DNA of 64,000 nt from an uncultured Victivallales bacterium (GCA_944391115.1 CALXSJ010000002.1:186001-250000), one strand, 5' to 3'; numbered from the stretch's first letter, positions 1 through 8,415 are shown. Numbers and translations: made by a program. Notes: generated by a model not told the origin, from the letters alone.

Positions 1-496
1 TTCCGGAATGCAGATAGGAGGCGCGGAATTCAAGAATTTCGCCGATTTTCCCTTCGTCCATCAGCTGTTTTGCCCGGAGCGTGACCGGAAAGAAGCGGTT
101 CTGAAGCGTCATCTGCGAAATGCCCTTGTAATTCCGGAGCGCCTCCCGGATCAGCAGGGCCTCTGCCCAGGTCGCCGTGAGCGGCTTGTCGCAGTAGATG
201 TGCTTGTTGTGGCGGATTGCCGACAGGAGCGCCTCGCAGTGGAAATTGTTCGGCGTGCAGATGTCCACAATGTCGATGTCCGGATTTTCCGTGATTTCCC
301 GGTAGTCTGTCACCGCGTGGACTGCGCCGGCCTGCAAAGCGCTCTTTTCCGCAGTCTCCGCTCTGGAGGTGCAGACATGCGTGATTCTGCTGCCGAATTC
401 CCGCTGATCGTAAAAGAGCGGAATGTTCCGGTGCCCGTAGGCGTGAACCTTTCCGATGAATCCGAATCCGATGATGCCGACCGTGTAGATTTTCAT
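1..496 (-). CDS. Gfo/Idh/MocA family oxidoreductase (3' end outside window)
   Basis: Only the N-terminal 165 codons are inside the window. The reverse strand reads MKIYTVGIIGFGFIGKVHAY, a Rossmann nucleotide-binding start (GFGFIG) typical of NAD(P)-dependent sugar or polyol dehydrogenases. The family motif CDKPL (usually EKP) follows a stretch reading DIVDICTPNNFH. The start ATG at 494-496 is the first codon of the conserved fold. The opposite strand is also open over this stretch, but its product is Arg/Cys-rich and has no recognisable fold. The substrate cannot be told. The gene is divergent from another member of the same family at 808, across a spacer with strong hairpins. Confidence 0.9.
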   Translation of the reverse strand, partial: MKIYTVGIIGFGFIGKVHAYGHRNIPLFYDQREFGSRITHVCTSRAETAEKSALQAGAVHAVTDYREITENPDIDIVDICTPNNFHCEALLSAIRHNKHIYCDKPLTATWAEALLIREALRNYKGISQMTLQNRFFPVTLRAKQLMDEGKIGEILEFRASYLHSG

Positions 497-807
497 CCGT
501 TTTTCCTTGTTTTCAGTTAAGGTCTTCTTTTCCGGAATTTAAATCGGGATTTGCTTTTTTCCAGAACATTTTGGAAAATTTCTTCTTTCCTTACTGCTTT
601 CCAATTCCGGTATCCGGTTCATATCGCCGGCGCCCCGGCGGGGCAAAACCTGTCTCCATGCGGGAGGCGTTCCTCCGCGCATCGGAGACGGCGCAAAAGC
701 GCAGGAAGTTTTCCCGTTGAGGGTTGACATTTTCGCTCCAGAGGGTAAATTATACATTGTGTCATGAATTGTTTTATCCAAAATCACAAACAGGAGAGCG
801 TTGCATC
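497..807. other. 311-bp intergenic spacer with three hairpins and a promoter
   Basis: No convincing gene lies here. The stretch holds a GC hairpin near 633-645 (GCCCC-GGC-GGGGC), a long hairpin at 652-689 (GTCTCC and GGAGAC outside; GGAGG-CGTT-CCTCC at the tip, with one or two bulges), a small GCGC-AAAA-GCGC hairpin at 691-702, and the promoter of the gene at 808. The hairpins lie between two divergent genes, so they would be in the leader of the minus-strand gene. They could be a terminator-like or attenuator structure; on the minus strand the large one is followed by only four T's. Confidence 0.55.
724..751 (+). promoter_or_regulatory. sigma70-like promoter for the gene at 808
   Basis: TTGACA at 724-729 and TAAATT at 746-751 are separated by 16 bases. 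The same arrangement (TTGAAA, 16 bases, TAAATTATA) precedes the CpaB operon at 20207-20180. The predicted start lies about 50 bases before the coding start. Confidence 0.55.
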
Positions 808-2331
808 ATGGCGGAAAAAGTCAGAAAGAGTACGGCGAAAACACCTGCGAAACCCGCGGCGAAGAAGGTGGTCAATCTGGCCTTCATCGGCTATGGAATT
901 CAGGCGCGCACCGTGCTGGTGCCGAATTTCATCAAGCAGGAGAATGTTGTCGTCAAGGCCGTTTGCGACTGCGACCGGGTGCGCCGGGAAGCGGGCGTGA
1001 AATATGTCAATGACTATTACAGGAAAAATAAGAAATCCCGCCTTGCCAGATGCGTGGCCGTCGCTGATTTCCGCGATATCATCCGTGACAAGGGAATTGA
1101 CGCGGTCTGCATTGCGACGCCGGATCACTGGCATGCCTACATCTCCTGCGCCGCGATGAAGGCCGGAAAAGATGTCTATTGCGAAAAACCGCTGACCTAT
1201 TCCGTCGAGGAGGCGCTTCTTCTCGTTCAGGCCCAGAAAAAATTCAAGAGCGTTTTCCAGACCGGCGCCATGCAGCGTTCCAGGCGCGAATTCCGCACCG
1301 CCTGCATGATCGTCCGCAACGGTTTCATCGGCGACGTCAAGTATGTCGACTGCAACTACGGCAACGCGTCCGCCCAGAACAATACGGATATCGCCAACTT
1401 CCCCGCGAATCTTGGCGGTCCCTCTCATCCGCATCGCTTCTTCTGCCAGTGGAACGGACCGGAAAAGAAGGTTCAGGACATCGCCACGGAATCCGCGCCC
1501 AACAAGGATGTCGACTGGGACATGTGGCTCGGTCCGGCGCCCTGGTCGCCCTATTCCGACCAGTGCGCACCCCGCAAGGTCGCCAATTTTTATCCGATGT
1601 TCTGGCGTTTTGACGACAATTACGGAACCGGCTACAATGGAGACTGGGGCGCCCACCATCTTGACATCGCGCAGTGGGGTCTTGATCTTGACAAGTCCGG
1701 CCCGGTGAAGGTGATCCGTTCCGACGAGCCCCATTCGACAAATCCGCTGCATGGCGGGCGCCGTCAGTTCGGAATGAAATTCGTTCTCGCCAACGGCTGT
1801 GTCATTCAGCACAATCCGTTCAGCACCTGGGGAACGGTTTTCTATGGAACCAGGGGGATTGTCGCGGTCAATCGCGGACGCATCGCCGTGTGGACGGGCA
1901 GAGGCGTCAAGCCCACGCCTGAGGTCCGCAAGGCTCTGGAGGACGTCTCCTTCAGCAAAATGAAGAAGATTGCCGCATCCGTCGGCGAAGATTACGGTTT
2001 TGATCCCACCCAGAAGAAAGATAACCGCCTTGCGGCATGTCTGGACACGCTGGACAGCTATTTCAAGCTGGCCGACGCCAAGGTTCAGCTTTACCGGAGT
2101 CCGCTTCAGGAGCAGAATTTCATCGAATGCTGCATTTCCCGCAAGCCCACGATTTCCACCGTGGAGACCGGCGCCCGCGCCGCGATCCTCTGTTTGCTCT
2201 GCAATCTGAGTTATGTGTATGACACAGGCTTTGACTGGGATCCGGTCAAGTGCACGTTTGCCAACGGAACCGGCGATCCGGCCTGGCTCAGACGTCCCGT
2301 CAACCGCAACGGCTGGGATATCAAGCTCTGA
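808..2331 (+). CDS. Gfo/Idh/MocA family oxidoreductase, long form with basic N-terminal tail
   Basis: A 507-aa predicted NAD(P)-dependent oxidoreductase. After a Lys/Ala-rich tail of about 22 residues comes the Rossmann motif AFIGYGIQAR, then IATPDHWHAY and the family motif CEKPL. In the C-terminal half GDWGAHHLDIAQWGLD carries the histidines expected in the active site of long members of the family, which often act on sugars or glycosides. The start at 808 is preceded by AGGAGA at the right distance; an upstream in-frame start at 724 would overlap the promoter. The tail is neither a signal peptide nor a Tat motif, so a cytoplasmic location is likely. The gene stands alone between a promoter and a clear terminator. 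Confidence 0.9.
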   Translation: MAEKVRKSTAKTPAKPAAKKVVNLAFIGYGIQARTVLVPNFIKQENVVVKAVCDCDRVRREAGVKYVNDYYRKNKKSRLARCVAVADFRDIIRDKGIDAVCIATPDHWHAYISCAAMKAGKDVYCEKPLTYSVEEALLLVQAQKKFKSVFQTGAMQRSRREFRTACMIVRNGFIGDVKYVDCNYGNASAQNNTDIANFPANLGGPSHPHRFFCQWNGPEKKVQDIATESAPNKDVDWDMWLGPAPWSPYSDQCAPRKVANFYPMFWRFDDNYGTGYNGDWGAHHLDIAQWGLDLDKSGPVKVIRSDEPHSTNPLHGGRRQFGMKFVLANGCVIQHNPFSTWGTVFYGTRGIVAVNRGRIAVWTGRGVKPTPEVRKALEDVSFSKMKKIAASVGEDYGFDPTQKKDNRLAACLDTLDSYFKLADAKVQLYRSPLQEQNFIECCISRKPTISTVETGARAAILCLLCNLSYVYDTGFDWDPVKCTFANGTGDPAWLRRPVNRNGWDIKL

Positions 2332-2383
2332 GTTCTGTCAGGTGAAAAGATTTCCGCGCGAAACGGAGCGCGGAGGTTTCAGA

Positions 2384-2430
2384 AGAGAGTGCTGTTCCGG
2401 GAATCCCCGCGGCAGACACTCTCTTTTTTT
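2384..2430 (+). terminator. Rho-independent terminator
   Basis: AGAGAGTG (2384-2391) pairs perfectly with CACTCTCT (2417-2424) and is followed directly by six more T's. It ends the transcript of the oxidoreductase gene at 808-2331. Confidence 0.85.
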
Positions 2431-2587
2431 GATGGCTCAGTCCCGTTTCCCGCTGAACGGACTGTGCCTCTCTGATGTTCCGGAGCAGCCGTTTCCTTTC
2501 TTGCGGTGTGCTTCCGCCGGTATTCCGGAGTCTGCCTGAAAATTGCGATTGATTCCCGATTTTATCAAAGTATTCACCCCCATCTGC

Positions 2588-2614
2588 TTGACTTTCCGGA
2601 AAAACGAGTATAAT
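2588..2614 (+). promoter_or_regulatory. promoter of the pilin/Tad plus-strand operon
   Basis: A perfect TATAAT at 2609-2614 follows TTGACT at 2588-2593 with a 15-base spacer, slightly short. It lies 47 bases before the first pilin start. The segment 2431-2587 between the preceding terminator and this site shows no gene. Confidence 0.6.
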
Positions 2615-2660
2615 GTATGCCATCGTGCAGTTATTATACCAACCCGGGAGGATTTTTGAA

Positions 2661-2912
2661 ATGAGAATCATGCGTAAAAAACATGCCGTGATGATGGAAT
2701 ATGTCATCATCGCCGTCCTGATTGCCGCGGCGGTTGTGGTCGCCGTCATCATGTTCGGAAAGAATGTCTCGAAGGAAATGAATGTCGCGACGCAGGCCAT
2801 GAGCGATGCGAAAGGCGCGGAGACATCCCAGAAAGCTGTGGAAACGGGAACGGCAAGTGACATCAAGAAGGCCAACGAGCACGAAAAGGCCATGCACAAT
2901 TACGATAAATAA
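2661..2912 (+). CDS. Flp/Tad-type pilin 1 with non-canonical cleavage site
   Basis: An 83-aa protein with a short basic leader (MRIMRKKH) followed by AVMMEYVIIAVLIAAAVVVA, a hydrophobic helix with Glu and Tyr at +5 and +6 when cleaved after His. This is the class III prepilin pattern, but the residue before the cut is His, not the usual Gly. The C-terminal half is hydrophilic, ends EKAMHNYDK and is probably exposed on the fibre. GGGAGG at 2646-2651 is a good ribosome site for the ATG at 2661. It is the first gene of the plus-strand Tad operon and is followed 24 bases later by a close paralogue. It is expected to be the major subunit of a Flp-like fibre. Confidence 0.75.
   Translation: MRIMRKKHAVMMEYVIIAVLIAAAVVVAVIMFGKNVSKEMNVATQAMSDAKGAETSQKAVETGTASDIKKANEHEKAMHNYDK
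2678..2770 (+). repeat. 93-bp exact direct repeat, copy 1
   Basis: These 93 bases are identical to 2954-3046 (offset 276). They cover the prepilin cleavage region and the hydrophobic helix of pilin 1. Confidence 0.95.
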
Positions 2913-2936
2913 GACTCGCAGCCGGGGAACATCAGA

Positions 2937-3188
2937 ATGAGAACCGTTGTCAGAAAACATGCCGTGATGATGGAATATGTCATCATCGCCGTCCTGATTG
3001 CCGCGGCGGTTGTGGTCGCCGTCATCATGTTCGGAAAGAATGTCTCCCATGAAATGAACGTGGCGACAAAGGCCATGAGCGACGCCAAGGGCGCGGAAAA
3101 CTATCAGGGCGAACTCAAGAAAAATGCGGCCGAGGACGTCAAGAAAGCCAACGAACACGAAAAGGCCATGCACAATTACGACAAGTGA
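2937..3188 (+). CDS. Flp/Tad-type pilin 2 with non-canonical cleavage site
   Basis: An 83-aa paralogue of the preceding pilin, with leader MRTVVRKH and then the same AVMMEYVIIAVLIAAAVVVA helix. The residue before the predicted cut is again His. The middle of the exposed half differs (ENYQGELKKNAAEDVKKA instead of ETSQKAVETGTASDIKKA), while the last residues (NEHEKAMHNYDK) are the same. The start ATG at 2937 follows CGGGGAACATCAGA, a modest ribosome site. The tandem copy suggests either dosage or two fibre subunits with different surfaces. Confidence 0.75.
   Translation: MRTVVRKHAVMMEYVIIAVLIAAAVVVAVIMFGKNVSHEMNVATKAMSDAKGAENYQGELKKNAAEDVKKANEHEKAMHNYDK
2954..3046 (+). repeat. 93-bp exact direct repeat, copy 2
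   Basis: Identical to 2678-2770. It lies in the same codons of pilin 2. Recombination between the copies would delete 276 bases and leave one in-frame hybrid pilin. Confidence 0.95.
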
Positions 3189-3262
3189 ACCTTGTTCCGG
3201 CTTTGTTCTTGAAACGGATGCTCGTGCTGCGGGGATCCGTTTTTTTATGGAATGGACTGCGG

Positions 3263-3811
3263 ATGGATTATCTGACACTTGGAAAACTCATTCTGGCTGC
3301 GCCGTGGCTGATTTATCTGTCGGTCCGCGACTTCCGCACCCATGAACTGCCGAACGCATGGGTGTTCGGCGGAATACTTGTGATGCTTGCCCTGGCGCTC
3401 GGCGTCGGCATGCCTTATGCGCTGGCGTCTCTGCTGACGGCGTTTTTTTCCTCGCTTTTCCTGCTGCTGCCTTTTTTCCTCCGGGCGGCGGGCGCCGGTG
3501 ATGTGAAAATGCTGTTTGCGGCCGGTCTGATTGCGGGGCCCGGCAACACGCTGAATCTGATCCTCCTGGTTTCTCTGGCCGGGCTTGTGCTTGCCGTTCT
3601 GATGCTGGCCTTCCGGAAGGTGAACGCTGCGAGAGTGAAGCACTACTGCCGCTGCCTGTTTGATTTCCGCTATGACCGGACGGAAGGAAGGAAAACCTTG
3701 CCGCCTCCCGATGCGGAAAGCTGCCGTGTGCCGTTCGGCGCGGCGATTGCGGCGGGACTTTTTCTGAATCTTCTGATGCAGCTGGTCTATTCTCTGGAGG
3801 GAGCCGGATGA
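3263..3811 (+). CDS. prepilin peptidase, TadV/CpaA type (peptidase A24)
   Basis: A 182-aa polytopic membrane protein expected to cut the leaders of the pilins and pseudopilins at the inner face of the membrane. Two aspartates stand where the A24 aspartyl protease family has its catalytic pair: VRDFRTHELPN near residue 25 and GAGDVKM (the family GxGD motif) near residue 80. The methylase domain of long PilD enzymes is absent, as is usual for Tad peptidases. The start is uncertain: the ATG at 3263 gives a family-like length, but an in-frame GTG at 3185 overlaps the stop of pilin 2. The stop overlaps the start of the next gene (ATGA). Because the local pilins have His before the cut, its specificity may be altered. 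Confidence 0.85.
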   Translation: MDYLTLGKLILAAPWLIYLSVRDFRTHELPNAWVFGGILVMLALALGVGMPYALASLLTAFFSSLFLLLPFFLRAAGAGDVKMLFAAGLIAGPGNTLNLILLVSLAGLVLAVLMLAFRKVNAARVKHYCRCLFDFRYDRTEGRKTLPPPDAESCRVPFGAAIAAGLFLNLLMQLVYSLEGAG

Positions 3812-4488
3812 GGCGGAAAAAAGAAACTTTTCTGAAATCCCGGAAAGGGGCGGCTCTTCTGGAGTTTGTATTCTGCTTCCCGATTCTGTTCGTCCTGTTC
3901 CTGTTTGCCGTCCAGTTCGCATACATCATGATTACCTGGCAGGTCGTGCACTACTCCGCCTACATGGGGGCGCGGTCGGCCATGACGGTCAACAATCTCC
4001 AGCGGAAAAGCCGCGCGGAAACTGTGGCGAAACGGATTCTCGCGGTTGTATCCGGTTCCCCCGCGGACTCGAAGGACGCGAAGGACCGTGCCGACGACAA
4101 ATATATCCGGCTCGACGGCTGGGGGAGACTCCCGAACACGAAATATCTGGATCAGCAGGTCGAAGTGGACATCCCCCTGATCGACGTCGACCCGCGCGGA
4201 CTCCAATGCACGGTCAAGTTCAAGATGTTCCTGCTGGTTCCGGTCGCGGGGCGGATCATCAGCTTCTTCGCAAAGGAAAAAAAGAGCGAGGAGGAGAAGA
4301 AGTGGGAAAAGAAGCTCGACGAACAGGCCTATGCGCTCAATCCCGCGCTGCTGGCGCAATATGCCAATGAGCTGGAAGTGAAGGGCTCCGACAAGAAGGA
4401 GAAGCTCAAATATCCGTATATCACGCTCTCCTCCACCAGCGTGATTGCCATTCCCTACGCGACAAAATTCTATCCGGTGGCGAAATGA
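3808..4488 (+). CDS. TadE-like pseudopilin
   Basis: A 226-aa protein with a basic leader and the class III cleavage motif KG^AALLEF, with Glu at +5 and the normal Gly before the cut, then a hydrophobic helix (FVFCFPILFVLFLFAVQF). The rest is a periplasmic domain rich in Lys/Glu around residues 150-165. TadE family proteins are minor pseudopilins needed to assemble Flp pili. The start overlaps the stop of the peptidase gene and the stop overlaps the next start, both by ATGA, so the genes are translationally coupled. Confidence 0.8.
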   Translation: MRRKKETFLKSRKGAALLEFVFCFPILFVLFLFAVQFAYIMITWQVVHYSAYMGARSAMTVNNLQRKSRAETVAKRILAVVSGSPADSKDAKDRADDKYIRLDGWGRLPNTKYLDQQVEVDIPLIDVDPRGLQCTVKFKMFLLVPVAGRIISFFAKEKKSEEEKKWEKKLDEQAYALNPALLAQYANELEVKGSDKKEKLKYPYITLSSTSVIAIPYATKFYPVAK

Positions 4489-6194
4489 ATCAGGCTTATC
4501 CGACCGTATTCACCGTATTTTCGGGAAAGTGCCGCGAGCTGGTCTCCGACAGCAGGGGCGCGGCGCTTGCGATCACGCTTGCCTTCGTCATGCCGATCTA
4601 TCTTCTGGTGATCGGCATCTACGGCATCGGGGAAGTGGTGCGCAACAAGATCGAACTCCAGAACGCTGCGGACGCGGCCGCCTATTCCGCTTCGGTGGTG
4701 CAGGCGGACTATCTCAGCCGGATCGCGACCGTCAACAAGGCGATGGCATGGACGTATGTGGATCTTCAGAAACGCTCCCTCGATCTGGCCATGGATCTCT
4801 TCTGCAAATACGTTTTCATCCAGTTTCAGAAGGATCTGAACATGGCGCGTCGGAACAACACCCCGTGCCACATGCATGTTCCGGGCCTGCATTACAACTG
4901 CGGAACGGATGTGCTGGTCGATCTCACGGAACTGATGATTCTCGGCACCGGTCTGGGAATACCGGAACTGGCAAAAAAATTTAACGGACAGGAGGCTTTA
5001 GACCGTTTCCTGCTGGCACAGCTGGTGTATACGACAGAGGCGGAATTCAAGGGAAAGGGTTCCATTACGAACACACCGAAAGTTTACGAATACAGTTATG
5101 CCATTACGAAAATGATGGCGAAACTCGATTCATTGCGCAGGGAGTTTCCAAACAAAGTCCGGGAGACCGCACAGAAGATCGCCGCAGCCAACATGATGGA
5201 GTGCAAGGACGATTACATGATCAATGTCACGCTCGGCGACATGACCGGCGCGTTTTTCACGATGCTGCCTTCCGAGGAGAATGAAAAAACGTTCATTTCC
5301 TTTGCGGATCCCACGCTGAAGGACTTTTCCCCGAAGAAGGTGTTCGGTCCCGGAACCGACGACTGGATCGTCAGGAAGGGAATTGCAGGCTTCTGGCGCG
5401 TTTATAACCAGACGAAAACTCATCTGTATGCGGAATGGGACTGGTTCTGGACTCGCTGGGTGCATGTCGATCTGGGCGAATTCCAGCTGCACCTTCCTCC
5501 GATGTTCGGCGGCAACGCCAAACGGGGGCATCCGAAATACCACGGGTATGACAGTTTCTTCCCGCTGATTAAGGAAAATGTGCCGATCGGGCTTCTGGTT
5601 CCGCCCGCGATTCCGCTTACGCTGACACCGCTCTTCTTCGGCAGGGCTGGTTCGATCACGGTTGCGATTGCGCGCAAGACGAGCAATCCGTTTTCCGTGT
5701 TCAGCTGGAGCGGGCGCTCCCTGACGGCGCCGTCGATTCTCTCCGCGTTCAATCCGAGCGTTGCGGGAGGGAACCGCCCGGAATACATGTGTGCCATCGC
5801 CTCCGCCCGTGCCGGCTACAAGCCTTATGAAAAGGACAAAGAGAAAAAGCGCAAGAGCGCCGACTACAATCTCGGCTACACCATCTCCAGCGGCGAGAAG
5901 GAATGGAATCTGGTGGAAACCGACTGGGACGGCGTCATGCTTCCCGTGAAGCACGCCTGGGATCTCTGTGCCGGCGTGGGAGAGGCGCAGGCCTTCACCG
6001 TCGGAAGCGGCAACATTCTCAAGGAGATCATGCTCGACAAGAAGAACTGGGTCGATGCGAAGGGAAAGAAGATCGACGAAAAGAAACTGCCCGACTGGGA
6101 GAAACTCAAACCGCCCGCCGGACTTGTCACGGACAAAGGCGACAAGGACGGCAAACTGCAATGGGATAAACTCCGGGATTATCTGGGACACTGA
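4485..6194 (+). CDS. TadG-like membrane-anchored protein of the Tad locus
   Basis: A 569-aa protein with one N-terminal hydrophobic segment, RGAALAITLAFVMPIYLLVI, that resembles the Flp/Tad helix but has Ile where pilins have Glu at +5. Next comes VRNKIELQNAADAAAYSAS, a sequence typical of TadG and related proteins. The large C-terminal part (about 500 residues) should be periplasmic and has no domain I recognise; the von Willebrand domain of many TadG proteins is not evident. It overlaps the preceding TadE gene by 4 bases, and the next TadE-like gene starts 3 bases after its stop. Confidence 0.7.
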   Translation: MNQAYPTVFTVFSGKCRELVSDSRGAALAITLAFVMPIYLLVIGIYGIGEVVRNKIELQNAADAAAYSASVVQADYLSRIATVNKAMAWTYVDLQKRSLDLAMDLFCKYVFIQFQKDLNMARRNNTPCHMHVPGLHYNCGTDVLVDLTELMILGTGLGIPELAKKFNGQEALDRFLLAQLVYTTEAEFKGKGSITNTPKVYEYSYAITKMMAKLDSLRREFPNKVRETAQKIAAANMMECKDDYMINVTLGDMTGAFFTMLPSEENEKTFISFADPTLKDFSPKKVFGPGTDDWIVRKGIAGFWRVYNQTKTHLYAEWDWFWTRWVHVDLGEFQLHLPPMFGGNAKRGHPKYHGYDSFFPLIKENVPIGLLVPPAIPLTLTPLFFGRAGSITVAIARKTSNPFSVFSWSGRSLTAPSILSAFNPSVAGGNRPEYMCAIASARAGYKPYEKDKEKKRKSADYNLGYTISSGEKEWNLVETDWDGVMLPVKHAWDLCAGVGEAQAFTVGSGNILKEIMLDKKNWVDAKGKKIDEKKLPDWEKLKPPAGLVTDKGDKDGKLQWDKLRDYLGH

Positions 6195-6197
6195 AAC

Positions 6198-6887
6198 ATG
6201 AGGAAAACACTCGACAATCTCTTCCGTTCCCGCCGCGGCTCCGTGCTGATGGAGTTCGTGCTGGTGCTTCCCGTCTATATGGCGACGATCGGCGGCATTC
6301 TGTGGCTCGGCATGAAATCCCTTGATGCGATCAATCTCCGCTCGGCGGATCACTGGGGGGTCTGGATGGCGGGCAGCCGTTTCTCCGCGCGGACACCGGC
6401 GCTGGCGGCCCTTCAGGAGATGTTCCCGCGCACATCGCTTATCACGGCCAGCCAGAAGCGGGCGCTGCATGCCGAACACTCCTATCTCCAGTTCATCGGT
6501 TCCAAAACCACGCTTTACGAAACGCGGCCCGGATTCCTCGACAACTGGATCAATATGCCTTATACGGTCTCCGGAGAGGACAAGCCCTTTTCCATTCCGG
6601 AGTTCCAGATCACCTCCTCCCGTTACGGGAACAAATACACGCAGTGCATCATCATGCGTTCCAAGGGATCCGCCACGGCGAAACGGCACTGGGATCCCAG
6701 TCTCGTTGCCAAACACAAGGTCTGGCAGTTCGATGCCAAGGACGACGAATATCCGAAGGAATGGAAGCTCGAACTGCTGGATGACCCGAAATACACCGAC
6801 GACACGAAAGAGCAGGAGAAGGAGCCTGAAAAGATCAAGTTCTACGAGCGCTTCAAAAAGTATGAACAATGGAGCACGGCGAAGTGA
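6198..6887 (+). CDS. second TadE-like pseudopilin
   Basis: A 229-aa protein with leader MRKTLDNLFRSRRG, cleavage motif G^SVLMEF (Gly before the cut, Glu at +5) and a hydrophobic helix through about residue 40. The exposed part is hydrophilic and ends Lys/Glu-rich. It probably works with the TadE-like protein encoded at 3808 as a minor subunit or tip component. It is in the same operon and overlaps the next coding region by 19 bases. Confidence 0.75.
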   Translation: MRKTLDNLFRSRRGSVLMEFVLVLPVYMATIGGILWLGMKSLDAINLRSADHWGVWMAGSRFSARTPALAALQEMFPRTSLITASQKRALHAEHSYLQFIGSKTTLYETRPGFLDNWINMPYTVSGEDKPFSIPEFQITSSRYGNKYTQCIIMRSKGSATAKRHWDPSLVAKHKVWQFDAKDDEYPKEWKLELLDDPKYTDDTKEQEKEPEKIKFYERFKKYEQWSTAK

Positions 6888-7345
6888 AAACGTTCCCGCT
6901 TTCGATTGCCGTTTTTCTGCTGGTGTTTCTTGGCGGGCTGGGGATGGTTCTGCTGCTGCATGCGCCCGTTCAGGAGAAAAGGAGCGCGGCGCCGCCGCCC
7001 GTTTCCGGCGTTCCCGCGGACGCTCCGCGCGGACTTCCGCCGCTTGTCCTGCCGCCTGGAACGGAGATGCGGCGCTGTCCGGAAAACAGCTGGGAATATA
7101 CCGGCGAAATCCATTCGAATTTTGTTTCCGCCCGCGGGCGGCTGAGTGCGTGGTTTCAGAATTATTCCTGGCGTCCGGAAAAACGGATCACGCTGGACGC
7201 AAGCTTGAAACCGCAGGTGATCCTGACATTTTCCAATCGCGAATATGAACTGACCCTGCTGCTCTGGAAGATCAAAACCGATTTGACCGGATTTTCCTAT
7301 CGGCGGGACAAAAAACCTGAGTGGAAGGGAGAGATGATCCAATGA
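6869..7345 (+). CDS. single-pass membrane protein of the Tad locus, function unknown
   Basis: A 158-aa protein with a hydrophobic segment at about residues 10-31 (LSIAVFLLVFLGGLGMVLLL), a proline-rich linker and a periplasmic domain of about 100 residues containing the stretch TEMRRCPENSWEYTG. I recognise no family. Its position between a TadE-like gene (19-base overlap) and an ATPase gene (ATGA overlap) argues for a structural role in the machine. Confidence 0.6.
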   Translation: MEHGEVKTFPLSIAVFLLVFLGGLGMVLLLHAPVQEKRSAAPPPVSGVPADAPRGLPPLVLPPGTEMRRCPENSWEYTGEIHSNFVSARGRLSAWFQNYSWRPEKRITLDASLKPQVILTFSNREYELTLLLWKIKTDLTGFSYRRDKKPEWKGEMIQ

Positions 7346-8415
7346 ATGACAACGCATCGTTTCTGGTCCTGTTTCTGGCGCCGGTGAAAGAGTATCTGGC
7401 CGATGACGCGGTTTCGGAGATCCTGATTAACGGTCCGTCGCAGATCTACATTGAGCGGAACGGCAGACTGGAAGAGACGGAAGCCCGTTTCGCCAATGAG
7501 GCGCAGCTGAAAGCCGCCGCCGTGAACATTGCAAAATCCGTGGACCGGCAGCTGGACGAGGCGCATCCGGATCTGGATGCGCGCCTCCCGGACGGTTCGC
7601 GCGTTCACGCCACCATTCCTCCGGTCAGCCGCAGCGGCACCATTCTCTCCATCCGGAAATTCAAGAAGGAGATGCTGACGATCGACAAACTCGAATCATT
7701 CGGAAGCATTCCGCATGAAGGCGTTCTTCTTCTGAATGCGATTGTGAAACTGCGGAAGAACACCATTGTCTCCGGCGGCACATCGTCCGGCAAAACCTCG
7801 GTTCTGAACGCGCTGAGCGGACTGATTCCGGACAAGGACCGCATTCTGGTGCTGGAGGACGCCAGCGAACTGCAGCTTCAGCAGAAGCACTGCGTCTATT
7901 TCGAAACCCGGAAGCCGGACAAGAACGGACAGGGCGAATTTTCAATCCGCGATCTGGTGATCGCTTCGCTGCGGCTCCGTCCCGACCGTCTGGTCATCGG
8001 CGAGATCCGCGGCGGCGAGGCGCTTGATCTTCTGCAGGCAATGAATACCGGACACTCCGGCTCCATGTCCACCATTCATGCGAACAGTCCGGTCGACGCG
8101 CTGAGCCGCATGGAGACCTGCGCGATTCTGAGCGGAGCCAGTCTGCCGCTGAACGCCATCCGGATGCAGGTGGCCTCCGCGATCAACTGTGTCGTCCATA
8201 CGATGCGCCTTCCGGACGGATCGAGAAAAATCGTCGAAATCGCCGAAGTCCTGCCGCTGGTTAACGGCGAATATGCGCTCCGCTCCCTGTTGCGCTGGAA
8301 AACGGAATCCGTTGCGCCGGACGGAACCGTCTCCGGGCATTTCCAGCTCGGCGAGGCGCCCTCCTTCCGCGACGCAGCCGGAATCCTGCACCTTGAACTG
8401 CCGGAATATCCATGA
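7342..8415 (+). CDS. short CpaF/TadA-type secretion ATPase (second ATPase of the locus)
   Basis: A 357-aa member of the VirB11/CpaF family that powers Tad and type II/IV secretion machines in the cytoplasm. Walker A is GGTSSGKTS (about residue 150), the Walker B-like segment is RILVLEDASEL, and the signatures LRLRPDRLVIGEIRG and GHSGSMSTIHANSPVDAL are intact. It lacks the long N-terminal region and FHA domain of the other ATPase of this locus (16028-17728). The start at 7342 gives an ATGA overlap with the preceding gene and has GGGAGAG upstream. Which of the two ATPases extends or retracts the fibre cannot be read from the sequence. Confidence 0.9.
   Translation: MNDNASFLVLFLAPVKEYLADDAVSEILINGPSQIYIERNGRLEETEARFANEAQLKAAAVNIAKSVDRQLDEAHPDLDARLPDGSRVHATIPPVSRSGTILSIRKFKKEMLTIDKLESFGSIPHEGVLLLNAIVKLRKNTIVSGGTSSGKTSVLNALSGLIPDKDRILVLEDASELQLQQKHCVYFETRKPDKNGQGEFSIRDLVIASLRLRPDRLVIGEIRGGEALDLLQAMNTGHSGSMSTIHANSPVDALSRMETCAILSGASLPLNAIRMQVASAINCVVHTMRLPDGSRKIVEIAEVLPLVNGEYALRSLLRWKTESVAPDGTVSGHFQLGEAPSFRDAAGILHLELPEYP

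Noticed and set aside
8-520. Open frame of 170 codons on the plus strand
   Set aside because: It is the antisense of a clear Gfo/Idh/MocA N-terminus on the minus strand; the product is Arg/Val-rich without motifs.
539-787. 82-codon minus-strand frame upstream of the gene at 808
   Set aside because: It overlaps the promoter and the hairpins, with no ribosome site or family similarity.
2321-3278. Overlapping minus-strand frames opposite the pilins
   Set aside because: They mirror the pilin duplication and have no credible start; the plus-strand pilins have promoter, ribosome sites and prepilin motifs.
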